Positions 10,981 to 20,752 of a stretch of DNA of 64,000 nt are shown here, piece by piece. A program made the position numbers and the translations under genes. Source of the stretch: Clostridia bacterium (GTDB lineage: Bacteria > Bacillota > Clostridia > Acetivibrionales > STF1-152); the NCBI GenBank assembly GCA_028280575.1, contig JANQLN010000134.1:1-64000 (forward strand), written 5' to 3'. The stretch's first letter is position 1. Every line of letters starts with the position of its first letter. The notes under the pieces were generated by a model that made no database searches, had not been told where the DNA came from, and worked only from the letters and a program-made list of their open reading frames with translations.

Positions 10981-12738
10981 TTGAAGAAAAAAGAAGAAAA
11001 ATATAAAAGTTCGGTTTTGAGAATTGTTAAACATGTGAGAAATTATTTTATTTTAGCAGCCGCCTTACTTTCCAATATGGGAGAGGGTATATTTCATGTT
11101 CTGATAGCTGCTGCCAGCGGAATGATGGTAGATTATATAATCCTTTATAATACTCAGCAGGCAAAACAAAAGATGTTAATGATATTACTATACGTATTGG
11201 GATTAGCCGTTTGCATACTGGTTAAAGATTGTCTTCTGGGTGAATACCTGGAGCGAGGAATGAGGCGTTTAAGGCAAAAGACAGTTGAATCATTAACTCA
11301 TGCCAGATTATCATGGTTGGATATGAGCCATACGGGAGATTTATCTTCAAGGGTTTCCAACGATTTGAACATACTTGCAGACGCACTTCGTCCGGTGCTT
11401 ATTATGGGAATTTCCCTGGTTGTTGTACATTTAATAGCAGTAGGATACATGTTTTATAAGGATTGGCTGTTAACACTGATAGTATTTGCACTGGTCCCCA
11501 TCACTTCCCTATTACAATGGGTATACAGCTCATCTATAAAAAAATACAAAATGAAAAGCCTTAGTGCGGTAGGAGAGCTTACCAGCGTTGCTTCAGATTG
11601 TTTTGGCTCATATGAAATGGTTAAATCTATTGCTTTGGAAAATGAAATACTGCAGCGGTTTGCTGCAGCCCAATCAAAGCAGCTTGAAGCTGAAAAGAAG
11701 GAGCAAAAAGCAGCAGCCATATTAACACCTATAGGAAAATTAGGAGAATTCCTCCCGCGTTTTTTACTCTTTGGTATAGGAGGAATATTTGTAATCAACG
11801 GGCGTTTAACCTTCGGACAGTTAATAGCATATATTTCTCTTTCAGGCGGAGCCATATATGTACTGGGCAGTATTATGCAATTAATTATATCCATTCGTCA
11901 GCTCGACGCAAGCTCAAGCAGAATTATCGAAATATGGGACATTCCTTCAGAAATTTTGAATGGTAATAGTTCTATAGCTGCATATCCCGGATATGTTTTA
12001 GATTTTAACAAGGTAGAGTTTTCATACGGATCTCTTTTACTGAAAAAACAGGAAAGAGTGTTAAAAAACATTTCTTTTCGTGTTAAAAAAGGTCAATGCA
12101 TAGCGATAGTAGGAGAAAGCGGCTGTGGAAAATCAACTGTTTTATGCCTTGGAGCAACCTTATATCACCCTCAGGAGGGAGTAATAAGCATTTTAGGACG
12201 AGATGTTAATGATTGGAGCCTGGAAGAGGTGCGTAATCACATTTCTTATGTCTCACAGGATACTTTTCTCTTTCCAGGAACATTATATGAAAACATAACC
12301 TGCGGACAGGGCAATTTTTCAAAAGAACAGGTTATGGAATGTATCGAAAAAGTATCATTAACTTCCTTTGTAAACAAGTTATCAAAAGGATTGGATTCAA
12401 TAGTGGGAGAACGCGGTGTATTCCTTTCCGGAGGAGAAAAGCAGCGTATTTCCATAGCACGTGCACTTCTTAAAAAACCTGAGCTGTTATTGTTGGACGA
12501 GGTTACTTCGGCAATGGATGCAGAAACCGAAAAGCATGTAATAAAATCCATAATGAATACTGAAAATAAACCTGCTGTTATTTTTATTACCCACAGGCTT
12601 TCAAGCATAAAAGCTGTTGATAAAATATTGGTAATGGCCCATGGAACAATAGTAGAACGTGGTACACATTCAGAACTTATACAGGCTAACGGGCAGTATA
12701 AGCATCTTGTTATGCAGCAAGAAATGGAGGGTGTATGA
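10981..12738 (+). CDS. ABC exporter half-transporter (membrane domain fused to ATPase), first subunit
   Basis: This 585-residue protein has a six-helix exporter domain (about 20-320) and a nucleotide-binding domain (about 340-585). Walker A is GESGCGKST, the signature is LSGGEKQR, Walker B is LLLLDEVTSAMD and the H-loop is ITHR. The start is taken as TTG 10981, nine bases after AAGGAG; an upstream TTG at 10960 precedes the ribosome site and is unlikely. The stop codon abuts the ATG of the next exporter gene, so the two probably form a heterodimer. Substrate unknown; peptides, lipids or drugs are all possible. Confidence 0.93.
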   Translation: MKKKEEKYKSSVLRIVKHVRNYFILAAALLSNMGEGIFHVLIAAASGMMVDYIILYNTQQAKQKMLMILLYVLGLAVCILVKDCLLGEYLERGMRRLRQKTVESLTHARLSWLDMSHTGDLSSRVSNDLNILADALRPVLIMGISLVVVHLIAVGYMFYKDWLLTLIVFALVPITSLLQWVYSSSIKKYKMKSLSAVGELTSVASDCFGSYEMVKSIALENEILQRFAAAQSKQLEAEKKEQKAAAILTPIGKLGEFLPRFLLFGIGGIFVINGRLTFGQLIAYISLSGGAIYVLGSIMQLIISIRQLDASSSRIIEIWDIPSEILNGNSSIAAYPGYVLDFNKVEFSYGSLLLKKQERVLKNISFRVKKGQCIAIVGESGCGKSTVLCLGATLYHPQEGVISILGRDVNDWSLEEVRNHISYVSQDTFLFPGTLYENITCGQGNFSKEQVMECIEKVSLTSFVNKLSKGLDSIVGERGVFLSGGEKQRISIARALLKKPELLLLDEVTSAMDAETEKHVIKSIMNTENKPAVIFITHRLSSIKAVDKILVMAHGTIVERGTHSELIQANGQYKHLVMQQEMEGV

Positions 12739-14388
12739 ATGATAAAAAATATGTTCCGGCAAATAAAGCGATTATACTCCTTCGCAGGTCCGGCCCGCAT
12801 GCAGCTCATAACAGGTGCAGCGGGTATGGCTGTTAATAGGCTGTTATTGACTATTATGACGGCTAATTTATTGCGGGATGCAACTAATGCACTGACTCAA
12901 AATACTTCAATTAAACCGTTTGAAGTTATTGTAAATGCATTGCCTGTAGCTTTGTCCATAATGTTTATCAGCGCTATTTCCACTTATCTTACAGGTCGTG
13001 CTTGCTCTGTATCAACTGCACACATGAGAAAAAAACTTATGGAAAAACTAATACAAATGCCGTTAAAAGATAAGAATGAGAAGGATAGTGCAGTTATGCT
13101 ATCCTACCTGACAAATGATGTGCCAATCGCTACAAAGGCTATGGCCAGTAGTTTGGAGGTAATTCTAACAGCCTTTATTCAAGGGATAGGAAGCTTTGTC
13201 TATGTACTGCTTGTTAGCAGGCTATTAGCACTGTATGTTATTATATTGGGTGTTTTAACATTTATATATAGTGTATTTTTGGCAAATAAACTATACAGGG
13301 TTTCTGTTTTAGTTCAAAAACAAAAAGCAGTTATGTTAAGCCATTTGAAAAACATATTGGACGGTACGGTGGTATCAAAAATATATAATATGCAGGCTCT
13401 TCTTTATAAAAAGTTTGACTTTTGTGCCGATAAAGCCATGAAATCAGGAATTAAATGGGCGCGTCTATCAGGAATATTGGGCTGTATAAACAACTTTGCA
13501 AGTAATTTTAGCTGGAATTTATTAATTTTTTTATCGGGATTACTTCTATTTGCCAATAAATTAAATGCTGCTACAGTATTATGGGTCTCTCAAATGGGAA
13601 CAGGTGTGATCAGCATATTCCATATATCCAGAATTTTATCGCCAATACTTCAATCACTAGCAGGTGCACAAAGGGTATTTAATGTGATGGATACTGTTAC
13701 AACGGAGCCGACCGGTCAAAAGTCATCTGCACCCGGTTATACCAGTAACGCAATTGAATTTGCAAATGTAAGCTTTGAATATTCCAGGGACAGACAGGTA
13801 ATAAAAAATCTTTCCTTTAGCATAAAAAATGGTGAAATGGTAGCCATTACAGGAGCCAGCGGCATTGGTAAAACTACGGTTTTTCGGTTAATACAAGGCT
13901 TATATAAGCCTTCGGGAGGTATAATTGATGTGTTCGGATTGGATATTGCCAAATGGAATTTAGAAAAATTACGCAACATTATATCTCTGGTTACCCAGGA
14001 CAATACACTTTTGACAGGAAGCATAATGGAAAACATCAGCCTTGGCAATAAGGATTTTACATATGATGATATAGTGAATGCAGCAAAGCTTTCAGGAGCA
14101 CATGAGTTTATAATGTGTATGCCGGAAAAATATGATACCATTGTTTCGGAAAGGGGTAATTCCTTATCCGGTGGTGAAAAGCAACGTATATCCATAGCTC
14201 GTGCCCTGCTGCGAAATTCACCAATACTACTGCTGGATGAGCCGACTTCCGCCCTTGATTCCGATACGGAATCTGTTATAACCCGGACTTTATTTAAGCT
14301 AAAGGGACATAAAACTATAGTTATAGTAGCACATAAACCGCAAACTATTTCAATTGCGGACAGGGCTATAGAAATCAAAGCTCCATAA
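12739..14388 (+). CDS. ABC exporter half-transporter, second subunit
   Basis: The 549-residue partner of the preceding gene starts at the ATG directly after its stop codon. Membrane domain about 15-310; the ATPase domain has Walker A GASGIGKTT, signature LSGGEKQR, Walker B ILLLDEPTSALD and the H-loop histidine in VAHKPQ. Both subunits keep the Walker B glutamate, so neither ATP site is obviously degenerate, unlike many heterodimeric exporters. No peptide precursor or modification gene lies nearby to suggest a substrate. A terminator follows at 14454-14491. Confidence 0.92.
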   Translation: MIKNMFRQIKRLYSFAGPARMQLITGAAGMAVNRLLLTIMTANLLRDATNALTQNTSIKPFEVIVNALPVALSIMFISAISTYLTGRACSVSTAHMRKKLMEKLIQMPLKDKNEKDSAVMLSYLTNDVPIATKAMASSLEVILTAFIQGIGSFVYVLLVSRLLALYVIILGVLTFIYSVFLANKLYRVSVLVQKQKAVMLSHLKNILDGTVVSKIYNMQALLYKKFDFCADKAMKSGIKWARLSGILGCINNFASNFSWNLLIFLSGLLLFANKLNAATVLWVSQMGTGVISIFHISRILSPILQSLAGAQRVFNVMDTVTTEPTGQKSSAPGYTSNAIEFANVSFEYSRDRQVIKNLSFSIKNGEMVAITGASGIGKTTVFRLIQGLYKPSGGIIDVFGLDIAKWNLEKLRNIISLVTQDNTLLTGSIMENISLGNKDFTYDDIVNAAKLSGAHEFIMCMPEKYDTIVSERGNSLSGGEKQRISIARALLRNSPILLLDEPTSALDSDTESVITRTLFKLKGHKTIVIVAHKPQTISIADRAIEIKAP

Positions 14389-14453
14389 AGTAAAAATCTG
14401 CCTTGTATCACCGCTTAAGAAACTTAAACAAAACGATAAATTTGACTGAAATA

Positions 14454-14491
14454 AAGAGGCTGTAACATAATCCAACTGTTACAGCCCCTTT
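14454..14491. terminator. Bidirectional terminator
   Basis: A 10-bp perfect stem (GGCTGTAACA/TGTTACAGCC) extends to 14 of 15 pairs with A-rich and T-rich flanks. It lies between the plus-strand exporter operon and the convergent solute-binding-protein gene and can end both. Confidence 0.8.
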
Positions 14492-14544
14492 GTCCAAAAA
14501 GCATTTAAATATGAACTTTATACTGTTTTTATCCTTTTAGCCTG

Positions 14545-16266
14545 CTAATTAATACCCAGCCTTTGTTTGTTTTCCTTCATTTTTTGTGTTTGAATTTCCA
14601 CAATCTTGTCAAACATATTTTTTTCACGGAATTTTATAAAATCATCCAGGATCTTGTCAAATTCTTCGTCTGTTTTGGAAAGTATGAGCTTTGGAAGTAC
14701 TTCCGCCCATTTCAGCTCTATGTTGACATACTTGATACCTTCGTCAGAATCTGCATCCGGTTCCAATGACATATATGCTGCCTGGCTTTTGGCCTTTCCT
14801 TTAGTCCAATCATATTGCTGCTGTACATAATCAACTCTTGGCCACTGCCATTTTTTTGCCAGGAACGGGTTATGGAAATTATAGAAGTAGCCTACTGCAC
14901 CATATTGTTCGTTGAATGCCTTCTTATCTTTTACACGAAAGTCCCAAAGCTCTTTTTTAATAAGGTCCTTACCGTCCTGTTTCTCCCAAGTTACTCCCTC
15001 TTCTCCAAGAATCAAGTCCTGCTGCCCTTCTTCACTGATCATGTAACTGAAAAAACTTATGGCTCTTTTCGGATCCTTGCAGTCCCTGGTTATTTGATTT
15101 ACCAGCCAGCCGTTGATAGCACCTTCTGCAGCTACAACAGGCTGTTCACCTTTTGAGTTGAACATTGCATCAATAGCTGTATACCTGGATTCATAATCTT
15201 TCTCAACAAGCTTTGCATGTGCTGAACCCAGTACTTGATGCAGCAGGGCAAAATATCTGCCCTGTGCCACTTTTTCATCTATTTGCAGCTTGTTGTCGAT
15301 AAAAATATCCATGGATATCAATCCCATTTCATTAGCTTTTCTCAAAGTTTTGAGCCATAAGATGTATTCAGGGTCAGTTCTTCTGTCATAAACCATGCCG
15401 TCTTTTTCAAAGGGAATTGCCAGAAAGTCCTGCAAATACCCGTCCAGATGCCAGTTGCCCTTATCTGTAAACTCCATTGTTCCAAACGGAATCAGCGGCT
15501 TTCCGTCAACTTCCGGAAACTTTTCCTTTGCTGCCTGCAAAGCTTGTAAAAATCCTTCCGGTGTTGTCATATCAGGCTTTCCTATAGCATTATACATATC
15601 ATTTCTTACCAAAAATACCTGATTCCCTTCAACAAGGCTGTTGTCACCCTGTTCCTCAAGGGAAGTCGAAAAATTGGGCCATGAATAAATATTTCCGTCT
15701 GACCTGGTGTACCAGTTGCGAATACTCTCCGGAGCTACTTCATAGAAGTAAGGATCATATCTGTCGGCAAGCTCGTTAAGTGGGTACAGCAAACCGCCTT
15801 CTTCCATGATTTTCACATTATTATCAGCTCTGTAGATAGTTATCAGGTCAGGCATATCTCCGGAAGCTATAAAGATAGTCATTTTTTCATTTTCACTGCC
15901 GGATACGGGAATTATATAGTTTATATCGACGCCTGTCTTGTTTGTAATATACTTAGATGTAGTGTCTTTTCCCCATACCTGTGTAAAGTATCCAAGATTG
16001 ACATACCAATCAAATGTAACAGGTGAGGTATCTTTTTTCCATCCTTCCTGCACCAGGTCTTCTTCCGGGCTTTTTGACCCGCTTTCTTCAGGTGGAGTTT
16101 CTTCATCTTTCCTTGCTGTTTCTTCCTTGCTTTCATTATCACTCTCATTTTGGACATTTTGATTATCTTCCTTGCCGTCATCACCGGCTTTACAGCCTGC
16201 TGCCAAAGAAGCCGTGAGAGCCAGGATTACAAGAAGATTCAACAACTTAAACAATTTTGACCTCAT
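14545..16266 (-). CDS. Extracellular solute-binding lipoprotein (LplA/YtcQ-like)
   Basis: This 573-residue protein starts with a lipoprotein signal peptide ending in SLAAGC, followed by a very acidic, Ser/Glu-rich tether (about 26-70) and a large family-1-like sugar-binding domain. It is the third gene of the operon permease-permease-binding protein, the order opposite to most sugar importers. AAGGAGG precedes the ATG. Family relatives pair with LplB/LplC-type permeases that import oligosaccharides such as pectin or rhamnogalacturonan fragments; the actual ligand is not visible. No ATPase gene is nearby, so a shared MsmX-type ATPase is expected. Confidence 0.92.
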   Translation of the reverse strand: MRSKLFKLLNLLVILALTASLAAGCKAGDDGKEDNQNVQNESDNESKEETARKDEETPPEESGSKSPEEDLVQEGWKKDTSPVTFDWYVNLGYFTQVWGKDTTSKYITNKTGVDINYIIPVSGSENEKMTIFIASGDMPDLITIYRADNNVKIMEEGGLLYPLNELADRYDPYFYEVAPESIRNWYTRSDGNIYSWPNFSTSLEEQGDNSLVEGNQVFLVRNDMYNAIGKPDMTTPEGFLQALQAAKEKFPEVDGKPLIPFGTMEFTDKGNWHLDGYLQDFLAIPFEKDGMVYDRRTDPEYILWLKTLRKANEMGLISMDIFIDNKLQIDEKVAQGRYFALLHQVLGSAHAKLVEKDYESRYTAIDAMFNSKGEQPVVAAEGAINGWLVNQITRDCKDPKRAISFFSYMISEEGQQDLILGEEGVTWEKQDGKDLIKKELWDFRVKDKKAFNEQYGAVGYFYNFHNPFLAKKWQWPRVDYVQQQYDWTKGKAKSQAAYMSLEPDADSDEGIKYVNIELKWAEVLPKLILSKTDEEFDKILDDFIKFREKNMFDKIVEIQTQKMKENKQRLGIN

Positions 16267-16331
16267 TTATTCGTTCCTCCTTAAATATTTTTTGTATAAA
16301 ACATCTTTTAAGATGTATATACCTTGGTTTA

Positions 16332-17234
16332 TCATCCTTTAATCGACCCCATAAGCAATCCTTTTACAAAATATTTTTGCAAAAACGGATAAATTGCCAT
16401 TATGGGTGCAACAGTTACAAACATTGTCGCCATTGATACCGACCGTGAAGTAATCCCCGTACTTTCCTGGATATCAGTGGGAATACCACGCATGATTTCA
16501 TTCGCTTCCGAATTTTGAGCTATTATTTTAAGCATGAAGGTCTGAATGGGCTGCAAGGAAGGATTATTCATATAAATGACTCCCATGAAAAAATCGTTCC
16601 AATTATATACACCTACAAAAAGTGCAATTGTTGCAAGCACAGGTTTGGACAAAGGTAATATGATCCTGGCAAAAATCATGAAATCATTTGCCCCGTCTAT
16701 CTTGGCAGACTCTTCAAGGCCATAAGGTATAGTCCTGAAAAAGGAAGTAAAAATAATCAAATTATAAAAGCTGAACATACCGGGCAGTATATATACCAGA
16801 AAATTATTAACAAGCCCCAGATTCCTGTAAAGCAGATAAACAGGAATAAGCCCTCCGTTAAAAAACAGGGAAACAGTTCCTAAAGCCAGATAGATTTTCC
16901 TTCCAAGCAGTTGCTTTTTTGAAAAGGCATATGCTATCATTGCAGTGAAAAAAACATGTACTGATGTAGCAGTGAATGTCCTCGCAACAGTTACACCAAA
17001 AGCGGTATATATAGCTTTATTTTCAAAGATAGCTTTGAAATTGTCAAAAGTGAATTTCCTCGGGAGCCAGTAAATCCCTCCCAACATTGAGTCCTGTCCG
17101 TCATTGAAAGCCAATACCAGTGTATACCATATGGGATAAAGTGTTAAAAAGCCAATTATCAACATTACCATAACATTCGTATAATCAAATATCTGGTCTT
17201 TCAGTGTGTTTTTCTTGCCAATGTGTAGTTTCAA
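16332..17234 (-). CDS. Carbohydrate ABC transporter permease (LplC/YtcP-like)
   Basis: Inner-membrane subunit of 300 residues with about six helices. The cytoplasmic EAA loop that contacts the ATPase is visible (GLEESAKIDGANDFMIFARIILPLSKP, near 195-220). The C-terminal KGLLMGSIKG ending is typical of this subfamily. The start is TTG 17234, seven bases after AAAGGAGG. It follows the first permease by 13 bp. Confidence 0.95.
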   Translation of the reverse strand: MKLHIGKKNTLKDQIFDYTNVMVMLIIGFLTLYPIWYTLVLAFNDGQDSMLGGIYWLPRKFTFDNFKAIFENKAIYTAFGVTVARTFTATSVHVFFTAMIAYAFSKKQLLGRKIYLALGTVSLFFNGGLIPVYLLYRNLGLVNNFLVYILPGMFSFYNLIIFTSFFRTIPYGLEESAKIDGANDFMIFARIILPLSKPVLATIALFVGVYNWNDFFMGVIYMNNPSLQPIQTFMLKIIAQNSEANEIMRGIPTDIQESTGITSRSVSMATMFVTVAPIMAIYPFLQKYFVKGLLMGSIKG

Positions 17235-17247
17235 GTTTTTACCTCCT

Positions 17248-18189
17248 TTAAAACAAGGACGAATCAGTCAGTTTTTTAGTTATTTCATTCGATCCAAGCA
17301 GCAGCAATAATGCTACAAAAGACCGGAATACTCCAATTGCCGTAGCTAAAGAGTATCTTTGAGTTCTGATTCCAACATTATATACATAAATGTCGATTGT
17401 CTCACTGGCCTGTGAATTTAAAGAATTCCTTAATACAAAAATCTGTTCAAAATTTGACTCCAGCATCCGGCTGACAGTAAGAATAAGAAGTACGGAAATA
17501 GTCAGGCGAATACCCGGGAGGGTAATATTCCACATTTTTCGGAATCTTCCTGCACCATCCATTGTTGCAGATTCATACAATTCAATATTTATCCCGGATA
17601 CTGCAGATATATATATAATACATCTCCATCCTATTTCCTTCCAGATATCCGAAGTTACGACAATGCCCCAAAAGTACTCCGGATAAGCAAGAAAATGCGT
17701 AGGATTTTCTATGATACCGAGTTTTACAAGAATGGTGCTTATTAATCCGATGTCTTCAAGCCACACCATCAGGATACCTCCAAGCACTACCCAGGAAATA
17801 AAATGAGGCAGGTATGAGACAGTTTGAATAATTCTTTTGAATTTCAATGAGCGTAATTCATTTAAAAACAATGCAAAAATAATCGGCAGCGGAAAACCAA
17901 TAACCAATCTCCAGAAGCTGATGCCTAATGTATTTTTCATTACCCTAAAAAAATTATCGCTCTCAAAAAATTCAATAAAATATTTGAATCCCACCCAGGG
18001 CGCTTCGGAAACAGGCTTGAGAATATTGTAATCCTTAAATGCAATAGTTATACCATATATGGGCAGATACACAAAAATAATTAACCATGCTACACCCAGT
18101 AAAGACATTGCCTGCAAATATTTTTGATTATTCAGGATTTTTAGTTTATTACGGATTTTATGTTTTCTACTGGTCAATTTAATTAACAA
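17248..18189 (-). CDS. Carbohydrate ABC transporter permease (LplB/YteP-like)
   Basis: First gene of the importer operon, 313 residues, about six membrane helices. The EAA loop is near 205-230 (ELYESATMDGAGRFRKMWNITLPG, with the conserved Gly). The start is uncertain: TTG 18189 directly follows AAAGG, while TTG at 18177 has better spacing. The promoter at 18255-18317 carries the motif shared with the beta-helix gene, so both are probably controlled together. Confidence 0.93.
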   Translation of the reverse strand: MLIKLTSRKHKIRNKLKILNNQKYLQAMSLLGVAWLIIFVYLPIYGITIAFKDYNILKPVSEAPWVGFKYFIEFFESDNFFRVMKNTLGISFWRLVIGFPLPIIFALFLNELRSLKFKRIIQTVSYLPHFISWVVLGGILMVWLEDIGLISTILVKLGIIENPTHFLAYPEYFWGIVVTSDIWKEIGWRCIIYISAVSGINIELYESATMDGAGRFRKMWNITLPGIRLTISVLLILTVSRMLESNFEQIFVLRNSLNSQASETIDIYVYNVGIRTQRYSLATAIGVFRSFVALLLLLGSNEITKKLTDSSLF

Positions 18190-18254
18190 CCTTTCATTTC
18201 ATTTAAAATAAGCTTGAATATATGAATTACCGCACTGCATCTTGATACGTATAA

Positions 18255-18317
18255 ATTATAACATACCTAAGCACTCCGATATAGATATACAAATTATAGA
18301 TAAGGTATAAACTTTTT
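18255..18317 (-). promoter_or_regulatory. Promoter and conserved upstream motif of the LplB-type operon
   Basis: On the minus strand AAAAAGTTTATACC (18304-18317) is followed by a partly conserved ATC-N-ATAATTT-N-TAT block and then a TGTTATAATTT -10 region (TATAAT at 18255-18260). The motif starts 57 bp before the -10. The same elements recur with a 56-bp offset at 20809-20870. No good -35 hexamer is seen, which fits an activator-dependent promoter. The YesN-like regulator encoded at 23451 is the obvious candidate. Confidence 0.7.
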
Positions 18318-18341
18318 AGCATGTTCATTTTTTTTGCATTA

Positions 18342-18381
18342 AAAAAAGTGCTGCTTAAAAACACTTTCACAGCACTTTTTT
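18342..18381 (-). terminator. Terminator of the beta-helix gene
   Basis: A 12-bp perfect stem, AAAAAAGTGCTG against CAGCACTTTTTT, lies about 40 bp after the stop of the minus-strand beta-helix gene. The stem is flanked by T runs on the minus strand. It separates this gene from the importer operon promoter. Confidence 0.85.
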
Positions 18382-18421
18382 ATATTAATACCCTTCAATA
18401 AATTACTATATATGCATAGGT

Positions 18422-20752
18422 TTAATACATCAGGCCCCAGCCCTGGTATGGAGAAGAAGGGTCCAGCCTTAAATCATCTGTCATGTTGGCTGCAGGTGTC
18501 CATACTGCTGCGGCGGTCGTTGGATTTTGCCCTGTATTTGTACCGGGTTGAATACATTCATATAATTGTCCCTCACCCGGTTCGCCTACCTGCATCATGA
18601 CGCAATCGCCATATTCATAATAAAGAGGCACATTGTAAAGCTGGGAATAATCATCCCATATTTCCACCTTCTTATAATCAAAGCCTGCCGGGAATGTTGT
18701 ATCCCTGAATATCACAGGATCTATGCTTGATACCATCTGGTTGCCTGCTGCATATAAATTTCCCAGATTACCGTTATCGGCAAAAATCTCATCCAGCAGA
18801 ACAACATTCCCTTCCCTTATATTGTTGTTGAAATGCAGCGGATTGCAGTCATTGTTCTGTGAATGTATCAACGAGCCATGAGCAGGGGTTCCCGCCGGGA
18901 TATTATCCGTAGGATCTCCATATTCATATTCAATATCGTTTATTACGTTGTTTTCGAATTTCAATATTGATGACTCATTTCTTGCCCAAGAATATGAAGA
19001 CAGGCCTATATACGCCAGCATTCTCCTGCCGCTTGAGAAGTAATTGCCATGTATCAGCACCTGGTCTTCACCTGGAACCAGAACATCCGTATTTGGGTCC
19101 TGGTAGAACATGAAGCTCAACAGCGTACTGCCTCCTATGAATATATTATTGTAAATTTCACCGCTTCCATCCCTGTGGTAATACTGGAAGCAATGGTCCT
19201 GCCATTGATGAAAAGGATCCTTCCAATCAAGTGCACTAAATGCAATCACATTGTTGTAGACCTTAAGTCCGTCTCCTATTTGTGAAAGCTGCAGTCCTTC
19301 CGTACCGGTTCTTATAATCCTGTTATTATATATTTCAAGGTTCGTGAACTTGTGTTGTTTTGTTGTATCCTGAGAGGTACTGCCGATATACATGCCTTCA
19401 GATTCTACATCATGTATATAAAGATCATGGATTTTTACATTATCCATTATTGCGGCCGGGTCGTTATCTGTTTTTATCAAAAGCCCTGCAAAGCCGTTGA
19501 ATGAATATTCCATATATGACAGTTCAAAATCCGTAGACCCCAGGCTTACCGTCAAACCGGATTCTTTAGTATGGCTAACCTGTATACCATAACTGCCGGC
19601 AGAATTTGCATAGTTTCCGTTCAGATGGCCCTGATAATTCACATCCCCGGTTTGCATTGCAGGGTCATACTTGCCGGTGAGTATCCAGTTTGAACCCCCT
19701 GTGAATTTCATACCATAGTAATGGTCTCCGGATACATATACCTGTCCGTCTTTATTTGTAATAATCAAAGGCCTGCCTGCACTCCTTTGAGGCAGATTGC
19801 CAATCCTGATATATTTATAAGCTCCTGCTGGAATATAGAGCCTGTCCAGGGTTTGCCAGTCTACACCGGGGAAAGAGCCCTGGATATCAAAATATGCGAT
19901 ATGATCTGTCCCGGGTGATGGTGCGGGCAACGAAAATACATTCAAGCCTGTAGGTGTCGGAGCAGGAGTAGGGGTTGGCGTGCTGACAGGAGTAGGGGTT
20001 GGCGTGCTGACAGGAGTAGGGGTTGGCGTGGCCGTACTGCCGGGAGTTGGAGTAGGTGTAGGAACGGGTGTTGAAGCTGCTCCGTTGACCGACACATTAT
20101 CAAACACTGCAGTGCTTAAAGTCCCGTCCAGATTTGACGTTACCGCCATACCAATTTTTACATCAGCCGTCATTGAAATATATTGATCCTTGATCAGGTT
20201 CCAGCCGGTTCCGTCTGTAGAAATATATCCTCTCAAATTATTGCCTATCCTTTCCAGCTTAAGCCAAATTGGCAGTGTGTCCAAATGGGTTCCATAATTT
20301 GTTGTGATGGTATTACTTCCGGTGCCGGTCCTGTAGGAAGATTGAATATGATTGGCCGCGCCGGGTATTCTTGATACATAATAGTTTTTTGAATTTGTAT
20401 CCAAAGTCTCCCGTATCATGATTCCCGCTTTTGCATAGTCGCTTGTATTCTCCTGTGATATCAGCCTGACAACCATGCTGCAATCTCCTGTCACTGTCTG
20501 GTAAACATACCTGAATTCATCAGAAGCTCCGCCTATGTCCAATCCTGAACCCTCTATGTTGAATTCACCGGTTGAAAAGCTGTATGATGCTGTTCCTGCC
20601 ACACCGACCGCACCTATATCACCTGTTGACCAGGGAGCAGGTATGGCTTCTGCCGAAACGGTAACCGGACCGCTTGCAGCAATTACAATACCGAACATAA
20701 TACATATGATCAGCAAATAAACCAAAGACTTTTTCATATTCCCTTCTGACAT
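18422..20752 (-). CDS. Secreted protein: beta-sandwich domain, Pro/Thr linker, right-handed beta-helix
   Basis: This 776-residue protein has a signal peptide (about 6-34, ending near VSAEA). An N-terminal domain (about 36-225) resembles the DUF1349/concanavalin-like family. A Pro-Thr-Ser linker (about 228-275) follows, then a long right-handed parallel beta-helix (about 285-700) of the kind found in polysaccharide lyases and glycoside hydrolases; repeated NNxI and IHGNxF turns are visible. No dockerin, SLH or cell-wall anchor is seen, so it is probably released. I cannot assign a reaction; pectin or another uronate polysaccharide is likely from context. AAAGGAG precedes the ATG. Confidence 0.85.
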   Translation of the reverse strand: MSEGNMKKSLVYLLIICIMFGIVIAASGPVTVSAEAIPAPWSTGDIGAVGVAGTASYSFSTGEFNIEGSGLDIGGASDEFRYVYQTVTGDCSMVVRLISQENTSDYAKAGIMIRETLDTNSKNYYVSRIPGAANHIQSSYRTGTGSNTITTNYGTHLDTLPIWLKLERIGNNLRGYISTDGTGWNLIKDQYISMTADVKIGMAVTSNLDGTLSTAVFDNVSVNGAASTPVPTPTPTPGSTATPTPTPVSTPTPTPVSTPTPTPAPTPTGLNVFSLPAPSPGTDHIAYFDIQGSFPGVDWQTLDRLYIPAGAYKYIRIGNLPQRSAGRPLIITNKDGQVYVSGDHYYGMKFTGGSNWILTGKYDPAMQTGDVNYQGHLNGNYANSAGSYGIQVSHTKESGLTVSLGSTDFELSYMEYSFNGFAGLLIKTDNDPAAIMDNVKIHDLYIHDVESEGMYIGSTSQDTTKQHKFTNLEIYNNRIIRTGTEGLQLSQIGDGLKVYNNVIAFSALDWKDPFHQWQDHCFQYYHRDGSGEIYNNIFIGGSTLLSFMFYQDPNTDVLVPGEDQVLIHGNYFSSGRRMLAYIGLSSYSWARNESSILKFENNVINDIEYEYGDPTDNIPAGTPAHGSLIHSQNNDCNPLHFNNNIREGNVVLLDEIFADNGNLGNLYAAGNQMVSSIDPVIFRDTTFPAGFDYKKVEIWDDYSQLYNVPLYYEYGDCVMMQVGEPGEGQLYECIQPGTNTGQNPTTAAAVWTPAANMTDDLRLDPSSPYQGWGLMY
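19963..20028 (-). repeat. 24-bp tandem repeat in the linker of the beta-helix protein
   Basis: Two identical 24-bp units (19981-20004 and 20005-20028) and a preceding 18-base partial unit encode the Pro-Thr-Ser linker. The repeat is in frame, so slippage would change linker length in steps of eight residues without a frameshift. Confidence 0.9.
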
